In this document: positions 35,342-44,466 of the stretch, piece by piece
How positions within the stretch are numbered: the stretch's first letter is position 1
How the letters are laid out: each line of letters starts with the position of its first letter
NCBI GenBank assembly: GCA_049587755.1
Contig: JBAVEN010000002.1
Location: forward strand, 9,474 to 73,473
Direction: 5' to 3'
DNA length: 64,000 nucleotides
From: Bog-375 sp049587755
GTDB lineage: Bacteria > Acidobacteriota > Terriglobia > Bryobacterales > Bryobacteraceae
The notes under the pieces: model-generated
Seen by the model: the letters and a program-made list of their open reading frames with translations, nothing else
What the model was told of the DNA's origin: nothing
Database searches by the model: none
Program-made: the position numbers and the translations under genes

Positions 35342-37081
35342 TCAACCCACAGTCTCCGCAGCCAGCGACTTGCGCGCCTCCTCGATGCGTTCCAGGTCCG
35401 CGCGGAGCCGCGGCACCCGTTTCTTGTTGCCGCTTCCCACCAGCCGCTGGACCGTGGCCATCAATTCATCCAGGCGCCGCATCGCTTCCATCTCGAGACT
35501 CTGAAGGGCGCTATTGACGCTTTCTTCCCACTGCGTGCTGAACCTGCTGAGATTCTGTTTCACCAGATCGGGGGTGGTGCGCGCGAAGTGGCGGCGAATC
35601 GCGGCTTCAATCGCATACGCGGGCAGCATGGGCGATAGCAGTTCCCAGTTTCTATCGAACACACGGCCGATTTTGACGCTGGGTGTGTTGGGCTCGACGC
35701 CGATTTCCGTTTCTGTCGTCCGCAGCGGCACGCCGAAACCTCGCATCGTGACATCCGAAAGCCGGTCTCGAAACTGTTGCAGCGCGCGGAATGTCCGTTC
35801 CCGCACCTGGCGTAGCGGCCCGAGCAGCGAGTCGCGATGGCGGTCGGAAAGCGCCGTAAGCTCCTCGCGCAGGGCGTTCGCCAGCCAGTCTTCGAACGAG
35901 CGGCGCATCGTGCCAGGACTGCCGGTCCATTTCGGAAATTCGCTCTCGAAGGCTGCCAGCAGCGCGCTCTCCACTTCGCCCTGATGCGCCTCGAGTCGAT
36001 GACTGATTTCGGCCCGCGCTCCCGCCGCGGCATCCTGCACCAGCAGGCGGATCACCGCCGTCACATCATTGAGGGCTTCCTTTTGGCCGAGCACTTGCTG
36101 CTGCAGCGCATGGCGCTCCGACTGCAGCATCTCGGCCGACTTGAGACTCAGCGCCAGAAAGTCGCTCGATTCGCGCAGGAGAGTGTCCATCTTCCGCATC
36201 AGGATGGACGCGCGCTCTTCGGCGAGGTGCTCCAAGGTTCCACCGGCAAGCTCGGCTTCGAGCGCGTCGCGGAAGTGCTCAAAGCCGGGCTTCGTCGAAT
36301 AAGGGAAGACCCGAAGCGTTCCGGGAAAGTTCCTGGCAAGCTGCGCGCGCACATACTCGGTGACTTCCACGAGCTCCTGATCGTTGAGGAGGTCGGCTTT
36401 GGTCAGCAGTACGGCGACCTTCGGCGTGTACCGGTAAAGGCTCTTCAACAGATCGATGTCGCGCTGGGAAAGGGGCGGATCGACGCTGACCGCCACTAAC
36501 GCCAGTCCCGCATGCGGCAGCCACGCCAGCGAGGTTTGGGTGTTGTGAGAGACCGCGCTGTCGAGGCCCGGCGTATCGACGAACTGCAGGCCGCGAAATC
36601 GCCGCAGTTCCGGCAGTTCCACGGTGATCAGGTCGACTTCCTTAGCGTTCTCCGGGTTTTCCTTTTCGGAAATATAGCTGGCGATCTGATCGAGCGGCAC
36701 TTCGGGGCCGCGGCCATCCCGGTGATGCACGCGCGCCTCCTGGTTGGCGCCAAAGCGGATGGCGGTGACCACGGCAGTAACCGGCACGACACCGACTGGC
36801 AGGACGCTGCGCCCCAAAAAATGGTTCAAGAAACTGCTCTTGCCGGCTTTGAATCGTCCCAGCACGGCAACGCTGATCTCGGCGCCCGCTGCCAATGCCC
36901 GTGCTCGGGCGATAAGGCCGGACAGCGCGTCAAGATCGTATCGGTCCGCCACCTCCGCCGCCAGGTTCAGCGCAGGCAACAACCGGGAGTTGTCCGGCGT
37001 GTGTGCGAAGGGCTCGGTGGAATCCGGAGTTTGTGCCGCGCCCTCTGTTTCGGGTTGAATGACTGGCGTCTGCTGAATCAT
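35342..37081 (-). CDS. Bacterial dynamin-like GTPase
   Basis: A 579-residue large GTPase. The G1 motif is GRFKAGKSS (75-83), G2 falls in the VVPVTAVVTAIRFG region, G3 is DTPG (169-172) and G4 is TKAD (227-230). The rest is long and helical (coiled-coil rich, residues 290-579), as in dynamin-like membrane-remodelling proteins. A hydrophobic paddle-like stretch is not obvious. No second dynamin gene adjoins it, unlike many bacterial DLP pairs. Confidence 0.88.
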   Translation of the reverse strand: MIQQTPVIQPETEGAAQTPDSTEPFAHTPDNSRLLPALNLAAEVADRYDLDALSGLIARARALAAGAEISVAVLGRFKAGKSSFLNHFLGRSVLPVGVVPVTAVVTAIRFGANQEARVHHRDGRGPEVPLDQIASYISEKENPENAKEVDLITVELPELRRFRGLQFVDTPGLDSAVSHNTQTSLAWLPHAGLALVAVSVDPPLSQRDIDLLKSLYRYTPKVAVLLTKADLLNDQELVEVTEYVRAQLARNFPGTLRVFPYSTKPGFEHFRDALEAELAGGTLEHLAEERASILMRKMDTLLRESSDFLALSLKSAEMLQSERHALQQQVLGQKEALNDVTAVIRLLVQDAAAGARAEISHRLEAHQGEVESALLAAFESEFPKWTGSPGTMRRSFEDWLANALREELTALSDRHRDSLLGPLRQVRERTFRALQQFRDRLSDVTMRGFGVPLRTTETEIGVEPNTPSVKIGRVFDRNWELLSPMLPAYAIEAAIRRHFARTTPDLVKQNLSRFSTQWEESVNSALQSLEMEAMRRLDELMATVQRLVGSGNKKRVPRLRADLERIEEARKSLAAETVG

Positions 37082-37420
37082 AGCTCTTCACGAGTAGGAG
37101 CTATCGTTCCCGGGCCCGGATCGAGACGGTGGGCAGGCTCCATCAGCCAAGGCCTAAACCAGATTATAGCGTCTCCCGGAGCCGTATTGACATTGCCCGA
37201 GCGAGATCGCCTGCGTTGGCCGCCTGCAGGGATTCGGCGCCCGCGCCCGCCGGAGCGGACCACCGATCGAGCACCGGGGGACTCATCAGCGCCGAGGTCA
37301 ATTTGACACAGGAGTAGGCTGCGGAACACACCGCACGCGCCGTCAGCGGCAGGGAAGAGTTGGGCGTTTGCCCCGGCCTTTCGCGTGCAAAGATAGCCGG
37401 CGCAGAGGAGGACCGCCGAT
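37082..37420. other. Divergent intergenic region
   Basis: A 339-base gap between the divergent dynamin-like and TPR genes. It should hold promoters for both. A GAGGAGGACC site lies about 8 bases before the TPR start. No further gene, operator or repeat is recognised. Confidence 0.5.
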
Positions 37421-39466
37421 ATGGGGAACTGGACCGCCCGTTTCGGTTTCTATATCAATGTGCTTCGGGTGCCGCTGCTTCTGGTCTGTTCGTTGACCGC
37501 TCTGGCGCAACAGCCGCCGCAGGAGGACCCTTTCGACGCGGTGATCCAGGCGGTCTGGCAAGCGAAGAGTCAGGGTCGTTTCCAAGAAGCGTCTGCCGGG
37601 CGGGAGCGGGCGCGCACAATGTTGCAGCGCATGCCGCCCGCTACGCCACAATTCGCTAGCTGGGTACAGCAGGTGGCTCAGCTTTATCTCAGTTCGAGTT
37701 TGAACGCTCAGGCGCGAACGATTCTGCTGGAAGCGCTCGCCAGGACCGCACCGCTGGGAGACTCGCACCCGTCGAATATCGCGCTGTTGAGCGCACTGGC
37801 GGATTCCTGGCAGCAGGATGGCAACCTGCTGAAGGCGGCCGCGTGCCTGGAACAGTTCGCTGTGGCACAGACCGCCGCGGCTGCGGTTGCAGCGCAGCCT
37901 GGCGTCATCGTATCGCGGAATGGCGCCTCTTACTTCGGCGGCTATTTTGGAAGCGCCATCAACACCTACAGCCGCCTGGCTAACCTCTATCAACAACTTG
38001 GCCGGCCGGACGCCATCGCGGCCGTCGCGGCGAAGATCCGCGAACTCGCGTCGAATGACCCATCAGCGCTAGCTCGATTCTACGCGCAGCAGGGGCAGTT
38101 TGAGAAAGCTGCCGCTATCTACCGGACGCTGGCCGGGCAATCGGCGGACCCGCTCGACAGGTCGTTCGCCTGGCAATCGCTGGCGAACCTGTACTCAAAT
38201 CAGGAGCACTACAAAGACGCCATCGACGCGATCCAGCAGGCCATCGCGGCGGTCGAATCGTCGGACGAATCCGAGATTCGCAGCCGGGCAGTTTGGATGC
38301 GGCAAAACATGGCCAACTACATGCGCCAGGCCGGACTGACGGACCAGGCCGACCTGGTCTATCGACAGCTTCTCCAGCAGAACCAGGATGAGGTCCAAAA
38401 GCTCCAGATACTATTCGCCTACGCACTATACTTGGCGGACACGCAGCGCGGCGCACAGGGCAAAAGCCTGCTAACCAATTATCTGGCAAGCAGGCCGGAC
38501 CTGGAGCCGCAACAGCAAATGAACATTCTCTTCAACCTTGCCAACCTGGAACGAAGGCTGGGAGACCCCGAGAGCGCCGATGCGTACCAGCAGGCGGGAG
38601 AAGCCCTGCAACCTCAACCGCCTGCGGGACAGATTCGCATCGGAGGGGAGCTGCACCAAGCTGAGACCGCCTTGAGGCAGAATCGCCTGGATGACGCGTA
38701 TGGTCTGGCTCTCGATGCCCTGGGTGCTGCCGCGCAGGCGGCGGATGGGCAGCAGGTCGAATGGTTGGTGTCCCAGATTGCGTCGGCGCTGGCCGCAAAC
38801 AAGAAAGCGGCCGAAGCTGACCGACTCTTCCAGAACCTGTTCGCGCTGGCTCAAAACTGGTCAGTGGACAGCCTGCAGCCGCTGATTGCCATTTCGCAGA
38901 ACTATGCGCATTTCCTCATCGGCCAGCCGGACCGCGCCAGTGAGGTACCGGCCGCCATCGAACAGTGTCGCAGCGTATTGATCGCTGCCAACGGTCCGGA
39001 TAGCGGCACCCTCGCGGAGCCGCTGCGAATGCAGATCGAGTTTGAGCGCTCCCAGTCGCAATGGGAGAAGGCGGAGACGTCGGCGCGCGAGCTGCTGGAG
39101 TTGCAGGAGGCGCTCACCGGCACTACCAGCGAACCTTACCTCTCCGATCTCCAGGTAGCGGCTCGCGTGTATGAAGGCACTGGCGATTTTGCACGCGCCC
39201 TGCCGCTTTTCCGTAAGGCTGTGACCATTGCCGACCTGGTCGCCAGTCCGAACAACGGCTGGCGCCGCTCGCAGACTCGCATGGACGCGGCCTTCGCCTT
39301 GGCGCACCTCGGCCAATTTGATGAGGCCGTGATGCTGGGAGAGGAGGCCGTTGCGCTCGAGCGGACGATGCGCTCACCACGGCCCGCGCTATCTCAGGAA
39401 CTGGCACAAATCCGGCAAATGAAACAGGATGCGGCCACCGCTAGCGCGAGACGCCTCAATCAATAG
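37421..39466 (+). CDS. Secreted tetratricopeptide repeat protein
   Basis: A 681-residue protein with a signal peptide (hydrophobic core about 12-27, cut after ALAQ). It has about a dozen TPR-like units of variable quality (YSRLANLYQQLGRPDAIAAV, WQSLANLYSNQEHYKDAIDA, LQVAARVYEGTGDFARALP). A strong ribosome site precedes ATG 37421. The FHA-sigma54 activator gene follows 220 bases downstream in the same direction. It probably serves as a periplasmic scaffold; partner unknown. Confidence 0.8.
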   Translation: MGNWTARFGFYINVLRVPLLLVCSLTALAQQPPQEDPFDAVIQAVWQAKSQGRFQEASAGRERARTMLQRMPPATPQFASWVQQVAQLYLSSSLNAQARTILLEALARTAPLGDSHPSNIALLSALADSWQQDGNLLKAAACLEQFAVAQTAAAAVAAQPGVIVSRNGASYFGGYFGSAINTYSRLANLYQQLGRPDAIAAVAAKIRELASNDPSALARFYAQQGQFEKAAAIYRTLAGQSADPLDRSFAWQSLANLYSNQEHYKDAIDAIQQAIAAVESSDESEIRSRAVWMRQNMANYMRQAGLTDQADLVYRQLLQQNQDEVQKLQILFAYALYLADTQRGAQGKSLLTNYLASRPDLEPQQQMNILFNLANLERRLGDPESADAYQQAGEALQPQPPAGQIRIGGELHQAETALRQNRLDDAYGLALDALGAAAQAADGQQVEWLVSQIASALAANKKAAEADRLFQNLFALAQNWSVDSLQPLIAISQNYAHFLIGQPDRASEVPAAIEQCRSVLIAANGPDSGTLAEPLRMQIEFERSQSQWEKAETSARELLELQEALTGTTSEPYLSDLQVAARVYEGTGDFARALPLFRKAVTIADLVASPNNGWRRSQTRMDAAFALAHLGQFDEAVMLGEEAVALERTMRSPRPALSQELAQIRQMKQDAATASARRLNQ

Positions 39467-39686
39467 CCGCTTCGCCACAACCGCGGCTTGCAAGACGCAC
39501 GCCCAGGCTTCGCCCCCGGGCCGGGGGAGAGATGGGCTGTTTATCACTTTGTGACTTTCCCTACTTTCCGAGTCGTTGCACGCGGTTCGCCAAGTAAACT
39601 TTGCGGCGCGAGAGGGCCGCCGCAGCATTTACGGATAGTTCCCGAACGCGGCGGCCAGCACACTTACGTTATACTGGCTCTCTCGA

Positions 39687-41570
39687 ATGCCCAAGCTGGT
39701 CTCCATCGTTGGTCCGTTGTGTGGAGGCGTCTTTGCGCTTCCGGAAAGCGAAGCGGAGACTTTCTCTATTGGCCGCTCGGTGAACAACACGCTGTGCATT
39801 CCGGATCCCTCCGTCTCGCGCAACCATTGCGTGCTTACCCGCCGCGCCTCGGAGATTGTAGTTACTGATAGCGGCAGCGTCAACCGCACTTACATCAACG
39901 GGATGCCGCTGGTCGAGCATACGCTCCGGAACGGCGACGAAATCCAGCTCGGGGAGTCGCTGTTCCTCTTTGTCACCGAAGTGGAACCGGGGACGCCGGA
40001 GAGCGAGACGGCAACGCTGGCTGGAAACATCCACTCGGCCAGCACCCAAATGCTCCGCGCGCCGGACAGCATTCATGTCAGCGGCGCTCTCGGGAAATAT
40101 TTCGACGCGTTGCTGGCCGTAGGCGAGGTGATACCTTCCGGGACGCGAGTCGAAGACGCAGCCGGCCGGATACTGGAGTCGTTGTGCTTCGCGCTGCCGG
40201 CCGAACAGGGAGTGCTGATCGTGGGAGGAACGAGTCCCGGCGAGCCGGACTGCGTGCGCGAATGGCGGAAAGAGCAAGGCAGCGACGGGGTCTCGGTGTC
40301 GCCTGCCGTGCTGCTGGACAAAATGACCCGGGAACCCGCGCCTGTTTTGTGGAAGCGCACCGCCGCACCGGCCGCCGCGGGCCCGCCAGGCATGGCCATC
40401 GGACCGGACGTCGGCTCGATCCTGGCCGTCCCTTTGCTGGCGTTCGGGCGCTTCGTCGGCGCCCTCTGCTTCGCCACATCCGATCCCAAGACGGGCTTTG
40501 AGGAAGACCATCTTCGTTTCTTGCGCAAGGCAGCCGGGCTCGCGGCCGCGCTGCTCGATGCGGCGTTCAGCGCGCGCAACCGGGAAAGCGAGATCCGGCA
40601 GCGCTCGGCGGTTGCCAACCTGGAACACAACATGGTCGGCGAGAGTCCCCGCATGCGCCGGGTCTACGACACCATTGCCAAAGTGGCGCCGACCGATTCG
40701 ACGGTGTTGATTTTGGGCGAGAGCGGCACCGGCAAGGAACTGGCCGCCAGCGCGCTCCATCGCAATAGCCTGCGCGCGGGTAAGCCTTTCGTCGCCATCA
40801 ATTGCGCGGCCATTACCGAGACGCTGCTGGAAAGCGAACTGTTCGGGCATGAGAAAGGCGCCTTCACGGGCGCGGTGGCGCTGAAAAAGGGAAAGCTGGA
40901 AGAGGCCAACGGCGGGACGGTTTTCTTCGATGAGGTGACCGAGATGTCTCCCACCCTGCAGGCGAAACTACTGCGCGTGCTGCAGGAGCGGGAGTTCGAA
41001 CGCGTGGGAGGCACGCGCCCCATCCGGACGGATGTGCGTGTCGTGACGGCTACGAACCGCGACCTGGAGGACTCGATCCGTCGCGGCGCGTTTCGCGCCG
41101 ACCTTTATTACCGGCTCAACGTGGTCTCCTTATTCCTGCCGCCGCTGCGCGACCGGCGCGAGGACATCTCACCGCTGGCCAACCACTTTGTCCGTAAGCA
41201 CAGCCGTAAGTTGAAGAAATGGATTACCGGTATTTCACCGCAGGCGCTCGCGCTGCTGCGCGCGTACGACTGGCCCGGCAACGTGCGCGAGCTGGAGAAC
41301 ACCATCGAGCGCGCCCTGGTACTTGGCAGCACAGATCGCATTCAGCCGGAGGACCTGCCCGAGTCCGTGATTGAAGCGAGCGGCTCCCCCACAGTCTCCG
41401 CAGGCAGTTTTAACGACTCGATCACGGAAGCCAAGAAACGCCTCATTCTCGAGACGCTGCAGAGAGCCAACGGGAATCACGCGGAGGCTGCACGGCTGCT
41501 TGACCTACATCCCAATTCTCTGCACCGCATGATCCGCAACCTGAACTTGAAGCCCAAGCCCGACGCATGA
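39687..41570 (+). CDS. FHA-GAF-sigma-54 activator-Fis regulator
   Basis: A 627-residue transcription activator with an FHA domain (residues 5-100; FSIGRSVNNTLCIPDPSVSR has the G-R and S-x-x-H phosphothreonine-binding motifs). A GAF-like domain (about 135-295), an AAA+ domain and a Fis-type helix-turn-helix (about 580-620, HAEAARLLDLHPNSLHRMIR) follow. The AAA+ domain has Walker A GESGTGKE (344-351), GAFTGA (391-396) and Walker B GGTVFFDEV (409-417). It should activate sigma-54 promoters in answer to Ser/Thr phosphorylation of a partner. No kinase gene is close. Its 3' end overlaps the convergent PilZ gene by 66 bases. Confidence 0.93.
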   Translation: MPKLVSIVGPLCGGVFALPESEAETFSIGRSVNNTLCIPDPSVSRNHCVLTRRASEIVVTDSGSVNRTYINGMPLVEHTLRNGDEIQLGESLFLFVTEVEPGTPESETATLAGNIHSASTQMLRAPDSIHVSGALGKYFDALLAVGEVIPSGTRVEDAAGRILESLCFALPAEQGVLIVGGTSPGEPDCVREWRKEQGSDGVSVSPAVLLDKMTREPAPVLWKRTAAPAAAGPPGMAIGPDVGSILAVPLLAFGRFVGALCFATSDPKTGFEEDHLRFLRKAAGLAAALLDAAFSARNRESEIRQRSAVANLEHNMVGESPRMRRVYDTIAKVAPTDSTVLILGESGTGKELAASALHRNSLRAGKPFVAINCAAITETLLESELFGHEKGAFTGAVALKKGKLEEANGGTVFFDEVTEMSPTLQAKLLRVLQEREFERVGGTRPIRTDVRVVTATNRDLEDSIRRGAFRADLYYRLNVVSLFLPPLRDRREDISPLANHFVRKHSRKLKKWITGISPQALALLRAYDWPGNVRELENTIERALVLGSTDRIQPEDLPESVIEASGSPTVSAGSFNDSITEAKKRLILETLQRANGNHAEAARLLDLHPNSLHRMIRNLNLKPKPDA

Positions 41571-41975
41571 GACATTCTGGTCAGCCGGCGCCAGGAAGAA
41601 CGACGGACTGCAGGTTCGGAATTCGTATTTCTGGATCTCGAGCGCGGCCCGCCCCGCCTCCACGCGCACGATCTTGCCGGCGACCACCAGGGTCAGATGC
41701 ACCGAATTGGAAAGCAGCACCGGCCATTTGACGCTCAGCCGTGCATCCGCATTCAAGGCCAGCGGGCGCTCGGTTGTAAACAGGGCGCCGCAACTGCTGA
41801 TGTTCAGGATCTCGCCCACACCTGCATCGTCGTCTGTCCGGTAACGCACAGGCAGGGCCAATGGGAAGCGTAATGCTTTCCGGTTCCGGCCAGCATTCGC
41901 CGAATCCGTGCCCAAGGGCACGGGAGGATCCCCGCAGGCGGGGAACGGTTTAGCTAAAGCTGCTGAGGTAGACAT
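41505..41975 (-). CDS. PilZ-like domain protein
   Basis: A 156-residue cytoplasmic protein. RKALRFPLALPVRYR with a following NISSCGALF resembles the c-di-GMP-binding RxxxR and (D/N)xSxxG motifs of PilZ domains; the first Arg pair spacing is close to canonical. The last ~22 residues are encoded inside the 3' end of the convergent activator gene and are unlike the rest, so the stop may have moved. A regulator role in c-di-GMP signalling is inferred. Confidence 0.7.
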   Translation of the reverse strand: MSTSAALAKPFPACGDPPVPLGTDSANAGRNRKALRFPLALPVRYRTDDDAGVGEILNISSCGALFTTERPLALNADARLSVKWPVLLSNSVHLTLVVAGKIVRVEAGRAALEIQKYEFRTCSPSFFLAPADQNVSCVGLGLQVQVADHAVQRIGM

Positions 41976-42178
41976 ACGCGCTGGTTATCGCAATCGCAAG
42001 GCCACGCGCGCTGCCGGTATCAGCCCGTTGAAAATGCGAGGTTTGCGGGGGCACCCAAGCGTCCCCGGCGCCCGCCAGGTGAACCGAAATGTCTCGGCAC
42101 TAACCCAACGGTTTGTGCAAGCGAGGGCCGCCGCGGTCCTCTTTGGGCTGCCCTTTATACGGCAGCGACCGGGCGCGT

Positions 42179-43471
42179 CTACGAAAACCGTGTGCGCTTC
42201 CAAAGCAGAAGGCCGCAAAGAACCAGCGAGACCAGCGAGGCTGCCCCCAGCACCGCCATCCACCCCACATGGACCTCGATCGCCTGGCGTTTGGCGCCTG
42301 CAGCCAGGTAAACGAAGACGCCAATTGCCGCCAGCACCACGAGCGCCTCCCACCAGTGCCGTCCGGTCTTTTCGCGGGAGAGAGGATCGTGCCCCTCGAG
42401 CGTCGATTCCACTCGCGCAAGATTCAGGCCATAGCGGCCGCACTCGCGCTCGACGGCCTTCCTCCAGGAAAGCTGCTCGGCGTCCAGCGCTTCGGCGAAG
42501 CCGATTGCCGCAGCGCCGGCGATCATGATCAAGCTGCCCGCGATGACCAGCGCTTGCGCGGCGAACCCCAAACCGGCCAACTCGCCGAACACCAGCGCGC
42601 CCCAGGCAAGGCCCCAAAGCTGATTGGTGTTGGAAAGCGGAATGCCGCGGCCGATGCCGATGTACTTGGCCGCGTATTGTTGGAACAAATCGCCCAACAC
42701 CCAGCAGAAGCCGCCGAGAAAGAGCCAGAAGAACGCCGGCCGCGCCTTGGCAAGCTCCACCGCCAGCGGGCCGAAGCCTCCGTGGTACATGGCGGCGAGC
42801 ACGAAGGTAGTCGCCAGTTCGCCGAAGGTGAAGACAGTTACAAACGAGAGCGGGTTCATGCCGCTGATGTACGCCTTGCGATAGGGAATGTACATGGTGC
42901 CCCACAGCATGCCGGCGCACAAGGCGGCCAGAATGCCGAGCGTGGCCCGCTGCGGCAGGGCGCCGGAATGATGCTCGGTCGCATAGGCCAGCAAGCATGC
43001 GCCGGCGACAATCGCGGCGGCGCCGCCCATCACCTTGGCGCGCTCGCGCCCGCTGGAACCCCGCAGTTCGTTGAACAGCAGCCAGCCCCAGAACAGGCCG
43101 ACCAGGCTGTTAATGTTCCACAAGGGGAACGCAATCGACAGCCCCACATCCCGAACCGCGAAAACCGTCAGCGTGTTGGCGACGGCCCACAGCATGCCCG
43201 CCAGAACGGCCCACACGATCAGGTGCGGCTTCTCCCTCAGGTCCAGCCAAACATAGCTGGTGCCCTTGAGCGCCATGGGCACCGTCCAACGGGCGACGAA
43301 CACTCCCGCCACCATGCCCAACGAGATGATGAAGGGCGAGAAGCCCATCGTCACCAGCTTGGTGGGAGCTTCAGCACCGCCAAGCCACGCGCCCGCGGCC
43401 AAGCCACAGGCCACGCCCAGGCGATGAAGAGAACGCGAGGAACCTGCGCCGGCGGTCTGCGGGTGGCTCAC
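42179..43471 (-). CDS. GRP/ureide-permease-like sugar transporter (DMT superfamily)
   Basis: A 430-residue membrane protein with about ten helices. Motifs such as GVACGLAAGAWLGGAEAPTK, SIAFPLWNINSLVGLFWGWL and GMLWGTMYIPYRKAYISG fit the GRP/RhaT-like sugar transporters. A cytoplasmic loop of about 60 residues precedes the last two helices. The start is GTG 43471, 4 bases after the micro-ORF stop; its ribosome site GAGG is inside that micro-ORF, so coupling is likely. It sits downstream of nagB, suggesting an amino sugar or its breakdown products as substrate (inference). Confidence 0.8.
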   Translation of the reverse strand: MSHPQTAGAGSSRSLHRLGVACGLAAGAWLGGAEAPTKLVTMGFSPFIISLGMVAGVFVARWTVPMALKGTSYVWLDLREKPHLIVWAVLAGMLWAVANTLTVFAVRDVGLSIAFPLWNINSLVGLFWGWLLFNELRGSSGRERAKVMGGAAAIVAGACLLAYATEHHSGALPQRATLGILAALCAGMLWGTMYIPYRKAYISGMNPLSFVTVFTFGELATTFVLAAMYHGGFGPLAVELAKARPAFFWLFLGGFCWVLGDLFQQYAAKYIGIGRGIPLSNTNQLWGLAWGALVFGELAGLGFAAQALVIAGSLIMIAGAAAIGFAEALDAEQLSWRKAVERECGRYGLNLARVESTLEGHDPLSREKTGRHWWEALVVLAAIGVFVYLAAGAKRQAIEVHVGWMAVLGAASLVSLVLCGLLLWKRTRFS

Positions 43472-43475
43472 GGCT

Positions 43476-43565
43476 TCACCTCAACACCAACAGCAGCGCA
43501 GTCCCCAGCACGAGAACCACGACAGGGACCCAAAACTGCACGTCGGTCACGATGGCGCGTAACAT
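43476..43565 (-). CDS. 29-residue single-span membrane micro-ORF
   Basis: Reading from ATG 43565 the product is MLRAIVTDVQFWVPVVVLVL plus GTALLLVLR, ending in TGA 43478-43476. Residues 9-28 form one hydrophobic helix flanked by a charged N end and a terminal Arg. It fills the gap between nagB (33 bases upstream) and the transporter (4 bases downstream) and contains the transporter's ribosome site. GGAA about 8 bases upstream is a weak ribosome site. It may be an accessory peptide of the transporter or a chance frame. Confidence 0.5.
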   Translation of the reverse strand: MLRAIVTDVQFWVPVVVLVLGTALLLVLR

Positions 43566-43598
43566 CGAATGTTTTCCATGGGCCGGCATCGGGAGGAC

Positions 43599-44378
43599 TC
43601 AAACGCGGTAGCGCTGCAGCAAGGCGGCAGAATCCCGGTCGAGGAAAAGGGCTGCGCCGGGATGCCGCCGCAACACCGATGCGGGGCAGCGCGGGCTGAG
43701 GGGGCCTTCCAGCGCGTCGCGCACGGCCTGGCGCTTGGCTGCGCCGGGCACGGTCACCACGGCGTGCGGGGTGCGCAGGAAAAACGGAACGGTGAGCGAC
43801 AGCGCGCGCCGCGGCACGTCTTCCACGCGGTGGAATGCGCCATCGTGAACCTGCTGCCGGCGGCAGAGCTCGTCGAGGTTGACGACGCGGACGTCGTGCG
43901 TGTCCTCGAAATCGCATTCGCCGGGGTCGATAAATGCCAGATGGCCATTCTCTCCGATGCCCAGCGCCACCAGCTCCGGCGGTTGTTCCGCCAGCAGCCG
44001 CTGGTAGCGGGCGGCTTCCGCCTCGAGATCCGGAGCGTCGCCGGCCAGTTCGTGGAACGCGGCCAGCGGCACATGGTCCATCAGCCGCTCGCGGAGAAAA
44101 CGGCGGAACGATGCCGGATGCGAAGCGGGCAGCCCGGCGTATTCGTCCAGGTGGAAAGCCGTAACCCGCCGCCAGTCGATGGAAGAATCGGCGCGCAAGT
44201 GCGCGAGGAACTCGTTCTGCGACGGCGCCGCGGCAAACGCGACGGCGGCGCTGCCGTTTTTCTCGATAGCCGCCCGGAGGATTGCGGACGCGGCTCGAGC
44301 GCTTGCCAGGCCAAGCTCGCCGCGTGCCAGGTACACCGACACTGAGAGATGGCCGGACACGAAGTGATCCTCCCGCAT
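43599..44378 (-). CDS. nagB: Glucosamine-6-phosphate deaminase-like protein
   Basis: Converts glucosamine 6-phosphate to fructose 6-phosphate and ammonia. The 259-residue protein carries FHLDEYAGL and LGIGENGHLAFIDP, the signature of NagB/sugar-isomerase proteins, and a catalytic-type H in VHDGAFHRVEDVP. From ATG 44378 the ORF lacks an extra N-terminal extension (a TTG start 9 bases upstream is possible). It heads a minus-strand group nagB - micro-ORF - transporter. nagA is not present nearby. Confidence 0.9.
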   Translation of the reverse strand: MREDHFVSGHLSVSVYLARGELGLASARAASAILRAAIEKNGSAAVAFAAAPSQNEFLAHLRADSSIDWRRVTAFHLDEYAGLPASHPASFRRFLRERLMDHVPLAAFHELAGDAPDLEAEAARYQRLLAEQPPELVALGIGENGHLAFIDPGECDFEDTHDVRVVNLDELCRRQQVHDGAFHRVEDVPRRALSLTVPFFLRTPHAVVTVPGAAKRQAVRDALEGPLSPRCPASVLRRHPGAALFLDRDSAALLQRYRV

Positions 44379-44466
44379 AAGCGGCAACTCATCATGGTAA
44401 CCGAGGCGACCGGCGGGAGTGCGGCGCCGGCGTTGTCGAGGCTGGCAAGCGACCTTCTTGGGCGCG

